The position numbers and the translations under genes are program-made. Positions 7,005-14,501 of a DNA stretch of 14,996 nucleotides are shown in pieces. The stretch's first letter is position 1. Every line of letters begins with the position of its first letter. The stretch comes from Oscillospiraceae bacterium (GTDB lineage: Bacteria; Bacillota; Clostridia; Oscillospirales; Ruminococcaceae), in NCBI GenBank assembly GCA_900768105.1, contig CAAGBQ010000108.1, positions 1-14,996 of the forward strand, in the 5' to 3' direction. The notes below the pieces were generated by a model, which ran no database searches, was not told where the DNA came from, and was given only the letters and a program-made list of their open reading frames with translations.

Positions 7005-8666
7005 TTATTCGGCAGCCTTCGGAAAAGTGATGCGAACGGTAGTACCTTTGCCAAGCTCGCTTTCAAGCTCGATTTTTCCGTTTTGCTGCAAAACCGCGTG
7101 CTTTACTATGGAAAGACCAAGGCCGGTTCCGCCGGATGCCTTTGAATGGCTTTTATCAACACGATAAAACCGTTCAAAAATGCGGCTTTGGTGTTCCGGA
7201 GCAATGCCGATTCCGCTGTCGCTTACGGTAAGCACGGCGGAATTATCCTTTGCCGCAACGGATACAAGAACGCTTCCGTTTTCTACATTATATTTTACCG
7301 CATTTTCACCCAGATTGTAAATAACTTCGTACAAAAGTCTTCTAACTCCGCTTACAAAAACGCTTTCACCCTCTACCGAAAGCGCAACGCTTTTTTCCGC
7401 CGCAGCGGGAGCAAGGTCGTTTACGGCTTCGGTTGCAACAGCAAGAAGGTCGACTTTCTCCTTCGGGAGAGAAACGCCCTCGTCAAGTTGAGAAAGGCGG
7501 ATTATATCGTTCACAAGATTTACAAGGCGCTGCGCCTCCGTGCGGATATGTCCGACAAAGCGCGGCATATCTTCCTGCTTTACCATTCCGTTTTCAATAA
7601 GCTCCGCGCTTCCGATTATGCCCTGGAGCGGAGTTTTAAGCTCGTGCGAAACATTGGCGGTAAACTCGCGGCGAACCTTTTCGGCATTTTCGTGCTCGGT
7701 AATATCAAAAGCGAGGATAACCGCGCCGAAAGCGCTGCCCTCCGAATCAATGCGGCTTATATCAAGCTGATAGGTAAGACCGCTTTTTTCCATATGGATT
7801 TCGCCGTGACCGCTTTCAAAGGCGGATTTTATCGCCGCATTAAGCTTGCGGCTGCGGTCAACCGTAATAAAGCTTTTTCCCGTGCAGTCCTCGGTTACGG
7901 AAAATATCTCTTTTGCGGCAGGGTTCATGCTCACGACATTCTCGCCTTTATCTATGAGCACAAGCCCCTCCTTCATATTTCCGGTGATTTGTTCAAATTC
8001 ATCCGTGCGGCGGTGCAGCTCCGAAAGCTGCTCCGTAATTTGAGCACGCTGTTTGTTTATCCTGCTCAAAAGAGGAGAAAGCTCCTCATAGGAATCATTA
8101 TCCAACGGGTGCTCAAGGTCAAGCTTATTAAGCGGTTCCACAATGCGCTTTGAAAGACGGCTTGCCAAAATGCCGGAAAGTATAAGCGCGCCTATGCCCA
8201 CCGCAATTATCGGAGAAACCATACCTATGGCAATAGCTCCGGCGGTGGCGCGGCTTATGGAAATGCGCAGTACGCGGCCATCGGAAAGACGCTTTGCGCA
8301 GTATATTGTTTTTTCCAGCAGGGTAGAGGAATAGCGGGCGGATTCGCCCTCGCCGTATTCAAAAGCCTGCTTTATCTCCTCGCGGTCGCCGTGATTTTCA
8401 AGGCTTTCCGAATCGGCAGCAGTGTCATAAACAACGCTGCCGTCGGCTGCAATCAGCGTAAGGCGAAAGTGCTCGGAGGAAAGACCTTTAAGATATTCCG
8501 TATCGCCCTGTTCCACCGCCGCCGAAACAAGGTAAAGCTCGTCCTTCATCTCCTGCTTTTGCAGGCGGCCGAAATAGTCGTAAAAGCAGCTTAAAATTAT
8601 TACAAGGCTTGCAAGCAAAACGCTCGCCGCAACAAAAACAATGGAACGAAAAATTCTTTTTGTCAT
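7005..8666 (-). CDS. phoR: PhoR-type sensor histidine kinase
   Basis: A 553-residue membrane sensor kinase. It has a first membrane segment (residues 8-27), an extracytoplasmic domain of about 110 residues, a second membrane segment (about 142-168) and a HAMP-like linker. A PAS domain spans about 220-325 (MKEGLVLIDKGENVVSMNPAA region), and the kinase core follows. Key elements: H box FTANVSHELKTPLQG with phospho-acceptor H341, N box NLGENAVKYN (451-460), G1 DSGIGI (483-488), F box IFERFYRVD and G2 GGTGLGLS (512-519). The order TM-extracellular-TM-HAMP-PAS-HisKA-HATPase is that of PhoR of Gram-positive bacteria. The phosphate role is inferred from its position downstream of pstSCAB-phoU; the kinase alone would only be assignable to the PhoR/ResE/WalK group. 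Its start overlaps the regulator stop as ATGA (8663-8666), so translation is coupled. Confidence 0.9.
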   Translation of the reverse strand: MTKRIFRSIVFVAASVLLASLVIILSCFYDYFGRLQKQEMKDELYLVSAAVEQGDTEYLKGLSSEHFRLTLIAADGSVVYDTAADSESLENHGDREEIKQAFEYGEGESARYSSTLLEKTIYCAKRLSDGRVLRISISRATAGAIAIGMVSPIIAVGIGALILSGILASRLSKRIVEPLNKLDLEHPLDNDSYEELSPLLSRINKQRAQITEQLSELHRRTDEFEQITGNMKEGLVLIDKGENVVSMNPAAKEIFSVTEDCTGKSFITVDRSRKLNAAIKSAFESGHGEIHMEKSGLTYQLDISRIDSEGSAFGAVILAFDITEHENAEKVRREFTANVSHELKTPLQGIIGSAELIENGMVKQEDMPRFVGHIRTEAQRLVNLVNDIIRLSQLDEGVSLPKEKVDLLAVATEAVNDLAPAAAEKSVALSVEGESVFVSGVRRLLYEVIYNLGENAVKYNVENGSVLVSVAAKDNSAVLTVSDSGIGIAPEHQSRIFERFYRVDKSHSKASGGTGLGLSIVKHAVLQQNGKIELESELGKGTTVRITFPKAAE

Positions 8667-9340
8667 AGCTCTGCCTCCAGACGATAGCCGACATTGCGAA
8701 CAGTTTTTATAAGCTCGCCGTATTTCCCAAGCTTTTGGCGCAGGGTGCGTATGTGCATATCAACGGTGCGGGTTTCGCCGCAGTAATCGGTTCCCCAAAC
8801 CTCCTCCATAAGCTGGTCGCGCGTAAATGCAATTCCGGGGTGAGAAAGAAAAAGCCGGAGCAGCTCAAATTCTTTATAAGTAAGCACAACCGGTTCCCCG
8901 TCGGCAAAAACCTTGTGTTCCTCCGGATTAAGCGAAAGACCGCCGGTTTTAAGCGTCGCGCTTTGCGGCGCGGAAACTTTGCAGCGGCGCAGTACGGCTT
9001 TTACGCAGGAAACAAGCTCCATTATACCAAAGGGCTTTACTATATAATAATCCGCCCCAAGGTCAAGCCCTTTGATTTTGTCGTATTCCGCGCCCTTTGC
9101 CGTTGCAAGGATTACCGGAATATCGCGGAAGCGACGGCTTTCGCGGATTCTGCGCAAAAGCTCAAGTCCGTCTATTTCCGGAAGCATAAGGTCAAGAATA
9201 ACAAGCTCCGGCTGCTCCGTTTGCAGCGCTTCCCAAAAGGAAGCGCCGTCCTCAAAGCCTTTTGCGGAAAAGCCGGTGGATTGCAGGGCATAAACCTCTA
9301 TGTCGCGGATGCTTGCGTCGTCTTCAACGCACCAAATCAT
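8663..9340 (-). CDS. phoB: OmpR/PhoB-family response regulator
   Basis: A 225-residue two-domain response regulator, probably the partner of the sensor kinase encoded next. In the receiver domain the acidic pocket is E6-D7-D8, the phosphorylated residue D50 (LVILDLMLPEIDG), T80 (ILATAKG) and K102 (YYIVKPFG). The C-terminal winged-helix domain shows the OmpR-family pattern, with LTYKEFELLRLF, then TRDQLMEEVWG and the recognition-helix region TRTVDMHIRTLRQKLG. It most likely binds the TTTTACA repeats before pstS and activates the operon, including its own gene. In Gram-positive naming it would be phoP. The start at 9340 has a GGGAGGG ribosome site and lies inside the end of phoU, a 17-base overlap. 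Confidence 0.92.
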   Translation of the reverse strand: MIWCVEDDASIRDIEVYALQSTGFSAKGFEDGASFWEALQTEQPELVILDLMLPEIDGLELLRRIRESRRFRDIPVILATAKGAEYDKIKGLDLGADYYIVKPFGIMELVSCVKAVLRRCKVSAPQSATLKTGGLSLNPEEHKVFADGEPVVLTYKEFELLRLFLSHPGIAFTRDQLMEEVWGTDYCGETRTVDMHIRTLRQKLGKYGELIKTVRNVGYRLEAEL

Positions 9341-9986
9341 GATTTTCCCTCCCGTGGTCGCCTGTTATGGAGAACATTACCCAGTAGGCAATGTTCACCG
9401 CGTGGTCGCCGATTCGCTCGAAGTATTTCGCAATCATCAAAAGGTCGAGGGCGGATTCGCCCTTTGAAGGATTTTCGGAAATTTCTTCAATAAGGCGGCG
9501 CTTGACAGCAATAAAATAGCCGTCAACCGTATCATCGTCCGCGGCGACCTTTTCTGCTAACATTATATCATGTTTAACGAAAGCATCAACACTTTCTGTC
9601 ACCATTTTTATTGCGGATTTTGCCATTTCTATCAAAAGAGGAGTGGCGCCGCTTTCGTTTTCGCTTAAAAAGGAGAGAATCTCCGCAACATCCGCCGCCT
9701 GGTCGCCTATGCGCTCCATATCCGTGACCATTTTAAGGGCGGCGGAAATTTGCCGAAGGTCCTTTGCCACAGGCTGCTGCTGTAAAAGAAGCTTTAGGCA
9801 AAGCCCCTCGATGTCGCGCTCCTTGCGGCGAATTTCCGCATCCAACGGTTTTGCCTTTTTTGCGATTGCGGCACTGCCGCTTTCCAGCGCTTTTGGGGTT
9901 ATGGCGATTATATCCTCGCAAAGCGCACCCATTTCTATAAGCTCGGTGTTTAAAAGAGCAAGCTGCTCGTCAAAATAGTTTCTCAT
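9324..9986 (-). CDS. phoU: Phosphate signalling protein PhoU
   Basis: A 220-residue all-helical protein with the two-fold PhoU fold. The two metal-site motifs are ERIGDQAADVAE in the first three-helix bundle and ERIGDHAVNIAYWV in the second. PhoU sits at the membrane with the Pst transporter and PhoR and holds the kinase in its inhibitory state when phosphate is plentiful; it also limits phosphate uptake. The start overlaps the pstB stop by one base (TAATG at 9984-9988) and its 3' end overlaps the response regulator gene, so it is translationally tied to both the transporter and the two-component genes. Length is usual for the family. Confidence 0.95.
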   Translation of the reverse strand: MRNYFDEQLALLNTELIEMGALCEDIIAITPKALESGSAAIAKKAKPLDAEIRRKERDIEGLCLKLLLQQQPVAKDLRQISAALKMVTDMERIGDQAADVAEILSFLSENESGATPLLIEMAKSAIKMVTESVDAFVKHDIMLAEKVAADDDTVDGYFIAVKRRLIEEISENPSKGESALDLLMIAKYFERIGDHAVNIAYWVMFSITGDHGRENHDLVR

Positions 9987-10741
9987 TATCCAAACCTTCC
10001 CGTAATATAGTCTTCCGTCCGTTTGTCCTTCGGAACGGAGAAAATTTCTTCCGTATCTCCGTATTCCACAAGCTCGCCAAGGAGGAAAAATGCCGTTTTG
10101 TCGGAAATACGCGCCGCCTGCTGCATATTGTGGGTCACGATTACTATTGTGTATTTTTCTTTAAGCTGCATGGCAAGGTCCTCGATTTTGGAGGTGGAAA
10201 CGGGATCAAGGGCGGAGGTCGGCTCGTCCATAAGCAGTACATTCGGCTGCACCGCAAGGGCGCGCGCTATGCAAAGGCGCTGCTGCTGACCGCCGGAAAG
10301 GCCAAGGGCGTTTTTGTTAAGGCGGTCTTTTACCTCGTCCCAGATTGCCGCGTCGCGCAGGGACCGCTCCACAATGTCATCAAGCTTCGCTTTATTGTGT
10401 ATTCCGTGGGTGCGCGGGCCATAGGCAACATTATCATATATGCTCATGGGAAAGGGATTCGGCTTTTGAAAAACCATTCCTATCTGCCGCCGAAGCTCGT
10501 TTACATCCGTTTCAGAAGAATAGATGTTTTCACCGTTATATGTTACCTCGCCGGTGATTTTAACCCCGGGAATCAAATCGTTCATACGGTTAAGGGTTTT
10601 AAGAAAGGTGGATTTTCCACAGCCGGAGGGACCGATAAGAGCGGTTATGCTCTTTTTCGGAATATCCATATTTATATCAAAAAGCGCCTTGTGCTCGCCG
10701 TACCAAAGGCAAAGGTCGCTTACGGAAATGATGTTGTTCAT
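9986..10741 (-). CDS. pstB: Phosphate ABC transporter ATP-binding protein PstB
   Basis: A 251-residue ATPase of the high-affinity phosphate importer. Walker A is GPSGCGKST (residues 37-45), the Q loop is near FQKPNPFPMS (Q92), the signature is LSGGQQQR (148-155), Walker B is LLMDEP (169-174) and the switch histidine is H204. FQKPNPFPMSIYDNVAYGPR and LNRMNDLIPG are diagnostic for PstB rather than other ABC ATPases. It works as a dimer under PstA and PstC. Its start overlaps the pstA stop as ATGA (10738-10741), and an AGGAGG site lies within the end of pstA. Confidence 0.97.
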   Translation of the reverse strand: MNNIISVSDLCLWYGEHKALFDINMDIPKKSITALIGPSGCGKSTFLKTLNRMNDLIPGVKITGEVTYNGENIYSSETDVNELRRQIGMVFQKPNPFPMSIYDNVAYGPRTHGIHNKAKLDDIVERSLRDAAIWDEVKDRLNKNALGLSGGQQQRLCIARALAVQPNVLLMDEPTSALDPVSTSKIEDLAMQLKEKYTIVIVTHNMQQAARISDKTAFFLLGELVEYGDTEEIFSVPKDKRTEDYITGRFG

Positions 10742-11601
10742 AGTTCTTTTTTCCTCCTGAAATATTTTGCCACAAGCTCCGCCGCAAAGTTGATGAGCAG
10801 GGTAAGCAGAATAAGTATTGCGGCGATGGCAAAGGCGGCGTCAAATTCGCCCTCCTCCTTTGCGTAGAAATAAAGCGCCACGGTAAGGGTAGCGCCGGAG
10901 CTGCGCAGGCCGGTTATAATTCCGTTTACCATATGGGCAACTCCCGCGGTAAAAAGCAGCGCGGCAGATTCGCCAAGTATTCTGCCCACGGCAAGAATAC
11001 ATCCGGTAACAACACCGTCGATGCATCCGGGCAGAACAACGGTGTGGATTACTCTCCACTTTCCTGCGCCAAGACCAAAGGCGCCTTCGCGGTAGCTTTG
11101 CGGAACGGTTTTAAGGCTTTCCTGCGTTGTGCGCATAACTGTGGGAAGATTCATAATAACAAGAGTAAGCGCACCCGCAAGAAGTGAGGTTTGCATTTTG
11201 AGAAACTCGCAGAAAAACAGCATACCCACAAGGCCGTATATTATGGACGGAATACCGGAAAGGGTTTCCGCAGCATATTCTATAACGCGCACGAACCGCT
11301 TATCTTCGGCATATTCCGTAAGATAAACCGCAGCGCCCGCTCCGAGCGGCACAACAATAATTATGGTAGCAAGAACAATATAAACGGTATTTAAAATATC
11401 CGGCAAAATGCCGATATTGTGCGGGATAACCGTGGGTGCGGTGGAAAGAAAATTCCACGAAATGCCCGGTACCCCCTTGATTAAAATATATGCGATAAGA
11501 AAAAGCACAAGCCCAAAGGTAAGTCCCGCGCAAATGCGCATAAGCCAGGTCATAATGCCGATATACGCTTTTCTTCGGGCAGAAAGGCCGCTTTTTTTCA
11601 T
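10738..11601 (-). CDS. pstA: Phosphate ABC transporter permease PstA
   Basis: A 287-residue inner-membrane permease with about six spans. The motif LSGIPSIIYGLVGM and the EAA-loop sequence YREGAFGLGAGKWRVIHTVVLPG, which docks onto PstB, are typical of the PstA/PstC family. The N-terminal cytoplasmic tail and the position between pstC and pstB fit PstA. The ATG at 11601 is preferred to the in-frame TTG at 11610: the AAGGGGGA ribosome site lies 10 bases upstream of the ATG and almost touches the TTG. With this start there are 5 bases between the pstC stop and pstA. Confidence 0.94.
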   Translation of the reverse strand: MKKSGLSARRKAYIGIMTWLMRICAGLTFGLVLFLIAYILIKGVPGISWNFLSTAPTVIPHNIGILPDILNTVYIVLATIIIVVPLGAGAAVYLTEYAEDKRFVRVIEYAAETLSGIPSIIYGLVGMLFFCEFLKMQTSLLAGALTLVIMNLPTVMRTTQESLKTVPQSYREGAFGLGAGKWRVIHTVVLPGCIDGVVTGCILAVGRILGESAALLFTAGVAHMVNGIITGLRSSGATLTVALYFYAKEEGEFDAAFAIAAILILLTLLINFAAELVAKYFRRKKEL

Positions 11602-11606
11602 AAAAA

Positions 11607-12473
11607 TCAATCCCCCTTATCCCGCTTTAAAAAGAAATTCAGCGCCGCATTTATCAGCATAATGAAAATGAACAGCACAAGCGCGATTGAAAAGAGCGCC
11701 TGCTGCTGTAATCCGGAGGAATAGCTCATCTCGCTTGAAACCGCGGTGGTAAGAAAGCGCACGCTTTCAAAAAGCGAAGGCATATGCGTTGTGTTGCCGG
11801 AAACCATTACAACAGCCATTGCTTCACCTATTGCGCGTCCCACACCGAGCACAACCGCGGCGGCAATGCCGCTTTTTGCGGCGGGAACGGATACGCGGAA
11901 ATATGTTTCCACCGGCGTTGCCCCAAGCGCAAGGGAAGCGTCCTCATATTCCTTCGGCACCGCCTCAAGCGAGGTTACCGCAACCTTGATTATGGATGGC
12001 AAAATCATAATTGCAAGAACAATTATTGCCGCAAGCAGGCTTGCGCCGTCCGGAACAGAAAAAAGCTTTCTTATTCCGGGAACAAGAATAAGCATACCCA
12101 CAAGGCCGTATACAACGGAAGGGATTCCCGCAAGCAGACTTACGGCGGACTGCATTGCCGCTTTCAGCTTCGGCGTAGCAATCTTTGCGATATAAACCGC
12201 CATCATAAAGCCTATGGGCACTCCTATTACTATTGCGACGGCGGTGCCGTAAACACTGGTCAGGATAAACGGTAAAATGCCGAATTGCGGCTCCGCCGCG
12301 GTGGAAGCCCAAGTTTTTCCGAAAAGGAAAGGGATAAGCCCGATTTTTTTGATTGCCGGAATACCGGAGATTACAAGATAAACGGTGATGAGCAGCACAA
12401 AGCCAACGGTTATAAGCCCAAGAATGAGAAAAATGCCGTGAACAAAGCCCTCTAATAATTTTTTGCTTTTCAT
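11607..12473 (-). CDS. pstC: Phosphate ABC transporter permease PstC
   Basis: A 288-residue inner-membrane permease with about six spans. SLLAGIPSVVYGLVGM and the EAA loop YEDASLALGATPVETYFRVSVPAAKSG mark the Pst permease family, and GRAIGEAMAVVMVSGN fits PstC. PstC pairs with PstA to form the phosphate channel. The ATG at 12473 is chosen because GGAGG lies 6 bases upstream. An in-frame ATG at 12518 would put the start inside the intergenic hairpin (12491-12523) and add a non-hydrophobic tail unlike the family. The gene is separated from pstS by that hairpin. Confidence 0.94.
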   Translation of the reverse strand: MKSKKLLEGFVHGIFLILGLITVGFVLLITVYLVISGIPAIKKIGLIPFLFGKTWASTAAEPQFGILPFILTSVYGTAVAIVIGVPIGFMMAVYIAKIATPKLKAAMQSAVSLLAGIPSVVYGLVGMLILVPGIRKLFSVPDGASLLAAIIVLAIMILPSIIKVAVTSLEAVPKEYEDASLALGATPVETYFRVSVPAAKSGIAAAVVLGVGRAIGEAMAVVMVSGNTTHMPSLFESVRFLTTAVSSEMSYSSGLQQQALFSIALVLFIFIMLINAALNFFLKRDKGD

Positions 12474-12490
12474 AAAAATCCTCCGCATAA

Positions 12491-12523
12491 CAAAAATGCG
12501 GCTGTGTGGCAGCCGCATTTTTG
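12491..12523 (-). terminator. Intergenic hairpin/attenuator between pstS and pstC
   Basis: CAAAAATGCGGCTG (12491-12504) and CAGCCGCATTTTTG (12510-12523) form a perfect 14-bp stem with a five-base loop. On the transcribed minus strand it follows the pstS stop by 11 bases, ends in TTTTTG and lies directly before the pstC ribosome site. It is likely a partial terminator or 3' stabiliser that makes pstS mRNA more abundant than pstCAB mRNA. Confidence 0.8.
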
Positions 12524-12534
12524 TCGCTCATTTT

Positions 12535-13341
12535 TTAGTTTGCTGCAACTGCGCCGGCCGCAGAAATGATTTCAGCAGCTTCAGGAGAAGTGATATAGTC
12601 AAAAAACTTCTGTGCTGTTTCGGAAAGGGCAACGCCATCCTTTGTAACAAGAACAAAGGGTCTTTGGATAAGATAGCTGCCGTCCTTTACTGTTTCCTCC
12701 GTGGGAGCAACGCCGTTTACGGTAAGAGCCTTTACATTGTCTTTAAGCGCGGCAAGAGAAGCATAGCCAATGGCGTTCGGGTTTTGAGAAACGGTGGTGA
12801 TAACATCACCGGTGGAGGTAAGCTCCTGGCGGTACTGGCAGGAATCCTTTGTATCCGTAATGGATTCAAAGCCGTCGCGGGTGCCGCTTCCTGCTTCACG
12901 ACCGATAAGTACGATTTCGCCGTCGTTGCCGCCAACATCCTTCCAGTTGGTGATTTCACCTTTATAAATGGAGGCTATCTGCTCCACGGAAAGGTCCGCG
13001 ACGGGGTTTTCGGGGTTTACGATGATTGCGATGCCGTCAAGCGCAAGAACGGTTTCTTTAAGGCCCTGCGCCTTTTCGTCATCTTTAAGAGCACGGCTGG
13101 AAAGACCGATGTCGCAGCGCCCTTCGGCAACCGCGGTGATTCCGGAGCCGGAACCTGTGGGGTTATAGGTGAAGTTTACGCCCTGGTTGTTTTTCATAAA
13201 GGTTTCGCCAAGGGCACGGATTACCTTTTCCATAGAGGTGGAACCGTCGGTGGAAACGGTGCCGCCGGCGTTGCTGCTGCATCCGGCGAACACAAGCGCC
13301 ATGCAGCAAAGTGCAAGTAAAACAGCTATGATTTTTTTCAT
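12535..13341 (-). CDS. pstS: Phosphate-binding lipoprotein PstS
   Basis: A 268-residue periplasmic-type substrate-binding protein held at the outer face of the membrane by lipid. The signal peptide MKKIIAVLLALCCMALVFAGC ends in a lipobox with the lipidated cysteine at position 21. Phosphate-site motifs of the PstS family are visible: DGSTSMEKVI near the N-terminus, NPTGSGSGITAVAEG, and GREAGSGTRDGFESI. The protein captures phosphate and delivers it to PstC/PstA. The ATG at 13341 is chosen over the in-frame TTG at 13359, which would overlap the GAAAGGAAA ribosome site and spoil the signal peptide. It is first in the operon, behind the Pho-box-like repeats, as expected for the most highly expressed member. 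Confidence 0.96.
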   Translation of the reverse strand: MKKIIAVLLALCCMALVFAGCSSNAGGTVSTDGSTSMEKVIRALGETFMKNNQGVNFTYNPTGSGSGITAVAEGRCDIGLSSRALKDDEKAQGLKETVLALDGIAIIVNPENPVADLSVEQIASIYKGEITNWKDVGGNDGEIVLIGREAGSGTRDGFESITDTKDSCQYRQELTSTGDVITTVSQNPNAIGYASLAALKDNVKALTVNGVAPTEETVKDGSYLIQRPFVLVTKDGVALSETAQKFFDYITSPEAAEIISAAGAVAAN

Positions 13342-13392
13342 AATAAGATTTCCTTTCAATTTTTAAAATTTGCTTTTTCTTTTTTTCTCTGC

Positions 13393-13455
13393 ATCTATAA
13401 GGATACAGGCGCGGTGTAAAAACCGAAAGAAAACTTATGTAAAATCCGTGTAAAA
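13393..13455 (-). promoter_or_regulatory. Pho-box-like repeat array and -10 element before pstS
   Basis: Reading the minus strand, TTTTACA occurs at 13455-13449 and again at 13444-13438, exactly 11 bases apart. A degenerate TTTTCTT follows at 13433-13427 and TTTTTACA at 13422-13415. The core TTTACA fits the Bacillus PhoP consensus TT(A/C/T)A(C/T)A, and the 11-base pitch is that of Pho boxes. A possible -10, TATAGA, lies at 13399-13394, 15 bases after the last repeat, so the last repeat would stand in the -35 position. The start codon is 52 bases further on. Confidence 0.7.
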
Positions 13456-13471
13456 TCGCATTTTTGCAGAA

Positions 13472-13505
13472 AAAGGCGCCCTCTTTTTTAAAAGAGGGCG
13501 CCTTT
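13472..13505 (-). terminator. Terminator of the zinc-ribbon gene pair
   Basis: AAAGGCGCCCTCTTTT (13472-13487) and AAAAGAGGGCGCCTTT (13490-13505) are a perfect 16-bp palindromic stem; the innermost pairs will open to make a loop. On the minus strand it is followed by TTTTT. It lies 17 bases past the stop at 13523 and insulates the pstS promoter from upstream transcription. Confidence 0.88.
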
Positions 13506-13522
13506 GGCGCGGGATACGGAAC

Positions 13523-13945
13523 TTAAAAAAGGCTTAAATAGTTGCTTAATAGGCTGCCGTATACGCCCAAAGCCCCTATAATAACAAAAACACAGAAAGT
13601 ACCGTACAGCACAAATGCCGAACCGAAAATAATTCCGAGAATTGCAAAAACATTGCCTTTTTCTCCGGTAACTTTGATTTGCTTTGCGGCGTAAATTGAA
13701 ATAACCAAAGAGGAAACACCGGTAATCAAAGTAAATATTCCGGGCAGAAAGAAAGAAACGGCGGCAACCGCAAAGCCGACTATTGCCCAAGTGTTATATT
13801 TCCGCGCTTCCTGCTTCGCCTGATTGGCGTAATATCCAAAAGAGGAACTCCCACCGGTCGGCTGCGAAATATTTACTTTTGCGCCGCACACCGGACAAAA
13901 GGTTGAGTCATCCGGAATTTCCTTTCCGCATTTTTGACAGAACAT
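13523..13945 (-). CDS. Small zinc-ribbon membrane protein (paralogue 2)
   Basis: A 140-residue protein of unknown function. The N-terminus is a zinc ribbon, MFCQKCGKEIPDDSTFCPVCG, with C3, C6, C17 and C20 placed as two CxxC knuckles. A Ser/Gly-rich linker (about 28-45) leads to a hydrophobic region with about three membrane spans (residues 52-73, 74-88 and 98-127). The layout resembles DUF4190-type zinc-ribbon membrane proteins of Firmicutes, but I cannot name a family with certainty. The ribbon would face the cytoplasm if the usual topology holds. It starts 14 bases after the stop of the other zinc-ribbon gene and has a strong AAGGAGG site, so the two are co-transcribed and probably controlled by the divergent XRE regulator. 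Confidence 0.8.
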   Translation of the reverse strand: MFCQKCGKEIPDDSTFCPVCGAKVNISQPTGGSSSFGYYANQAKQEARKYNTWAIVGFAVAAVSFFLPGIFTLITGVSSLVISIYAAKQIKVTGEKGNVFAILGIIFGSAFVLYGTFCVFVIIGALGVYGSLLSNYLSLF

Positions 13946-13959
13946 AGAATACCTCCTTA

Positions 13960-14442
13960 TTAGGTAAAGAACAAATAATTAAGCCAAGAGACATTAGGAA
14001 ACATTGAATCCAAGTGAAATGAGTTTGAAAAGTAAACGGAAAAATTTGCAAAGTCAAAAATTCCGGAGCGAATGTCAAGCTTGCAGCCATATAAGATATA
14101 CGCCAAAGCGTTTACACCGCGTGCGCAGCCGATTATGGCAAAAAGTACCGCAACAATGGCAAGAACAATTGACAGCAAGGTTCTTTTCCTATCTTTAAAC
14201 AGAACCTTGATACAAATAATTATTGCCGCCGCTTCAAGCAGCAGTGAAAAGACGGACAAAGACACTATTACGGGAAAAACAGCAAAAATAACGGCTGTAA
14301 TCATCATATAGTCGCTTTTTTGCAGATTTATTTTTGGCGCAGCAACAGGGCTGCCGCCATTTGCACCCGTAGTGTTTGCGCCACACCACGGGCAAAAAGG
14401 CGCGCTGTCTTGAATTTCCTTTCCGCATTTCTGGCAGAACAT
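13960..14442 (-). CDS. Small zinc-ribbon membrane protein (paralogue 1)
   Basis: A 160-residue protein of unknown function. It opens with MFCQKCGKEIQDSAPFCPWCG (C3, C6, C17, C20), nearly the same zinc ribbon as its downstream neighbour. A linker of about 20 residues leads to membrane spans at about 46-80 (one or two) and 88-106, with the charged loop KDRKR between them. The C-terminal 50 residues are aromatic-rich (FDFANFSVYFSNSF) with no motif I know. The ATG at 14442 is chosen because the AAAGGGG ribosome site lies 9 bases upstream and because it aligns with the paralogue; the ATG at 14451 touches that site. It is first in a two-gene unit whose promoter contains a palindromic operator (14478-14494). 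Confidence 0.8.
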   Translation of the reverse strand: MFCQKCGKEIQDSAPFCPWCGANTTGANGGSPVAAPKINLQKSDYMMITAVIFAVFPVIVSLSVFSLLLEAAAIIICIKVLFKDRKRTLLSIVLAIVAVLFAIIGCARGVNALAYILYGCKLDIRSGIFDFANFSVYFSNSFHLDSMFPNVSWLNYLFFT

Positions 14443-14472
14443 AAAATACATCCCCTTTTAATACTTTTCCTC

Positions 14473-14501
14473 AATATATGATGTAATACATCATTTGTCG
14501 A
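14473..14501 (-). promoter_or_regulatory. Promoter of the zinc-ribbon gene pair
   Basis: On the minus strand, TCGACA (14501-14496), a 17-base spacer and TATATT (14478-14473). The spacer is almost wholly occupied by the ATGATGTA palindrome, so a protein bound there would block RNA polymerase. Confidence 0.7.
14478..14494. promoter_or_regulatory. Palindromic operator plus two extra half-sites
   Basis: ATGATGTA-A-TACATCAT (14478-14494) is a perfect 8-bp inverted repeat around one base. Single half-sites recur nearby: TACATCAT at 14511-14518, inside the rightward promoter spacer, and TTGATGTA at 14546-14553, just before the regulator's ribosome site. They are the likely binding sites of the adjacent XRE-type regulator. 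Confidence 0.75.

Noticed and set aside
7146..8153. Long plus-strand open frame of 335 codons opposite the sensor kinase
   Set aside because: It mirrors the kinase core domains, whose H, N and G boxes are intact on the minus strand; no motif is present in the shadow.
12474..12518. N-terminal extension of PstC starting at 12518
   Set aside because: It would begin inside the 14-bp hairpin without a ribosome site and adds residues not typical of PstC; the ATG at 12473 has a proper GGAGG site.
12463..13320. Plus-strand open frame of 285 codons opposite pstS
   Set aside because: It covers the pstS gene and the intergenic hairpin in antisense; the composition (Gly, Lys, Phe, Cys-rich) is that of a shadow, and pstS is certain.
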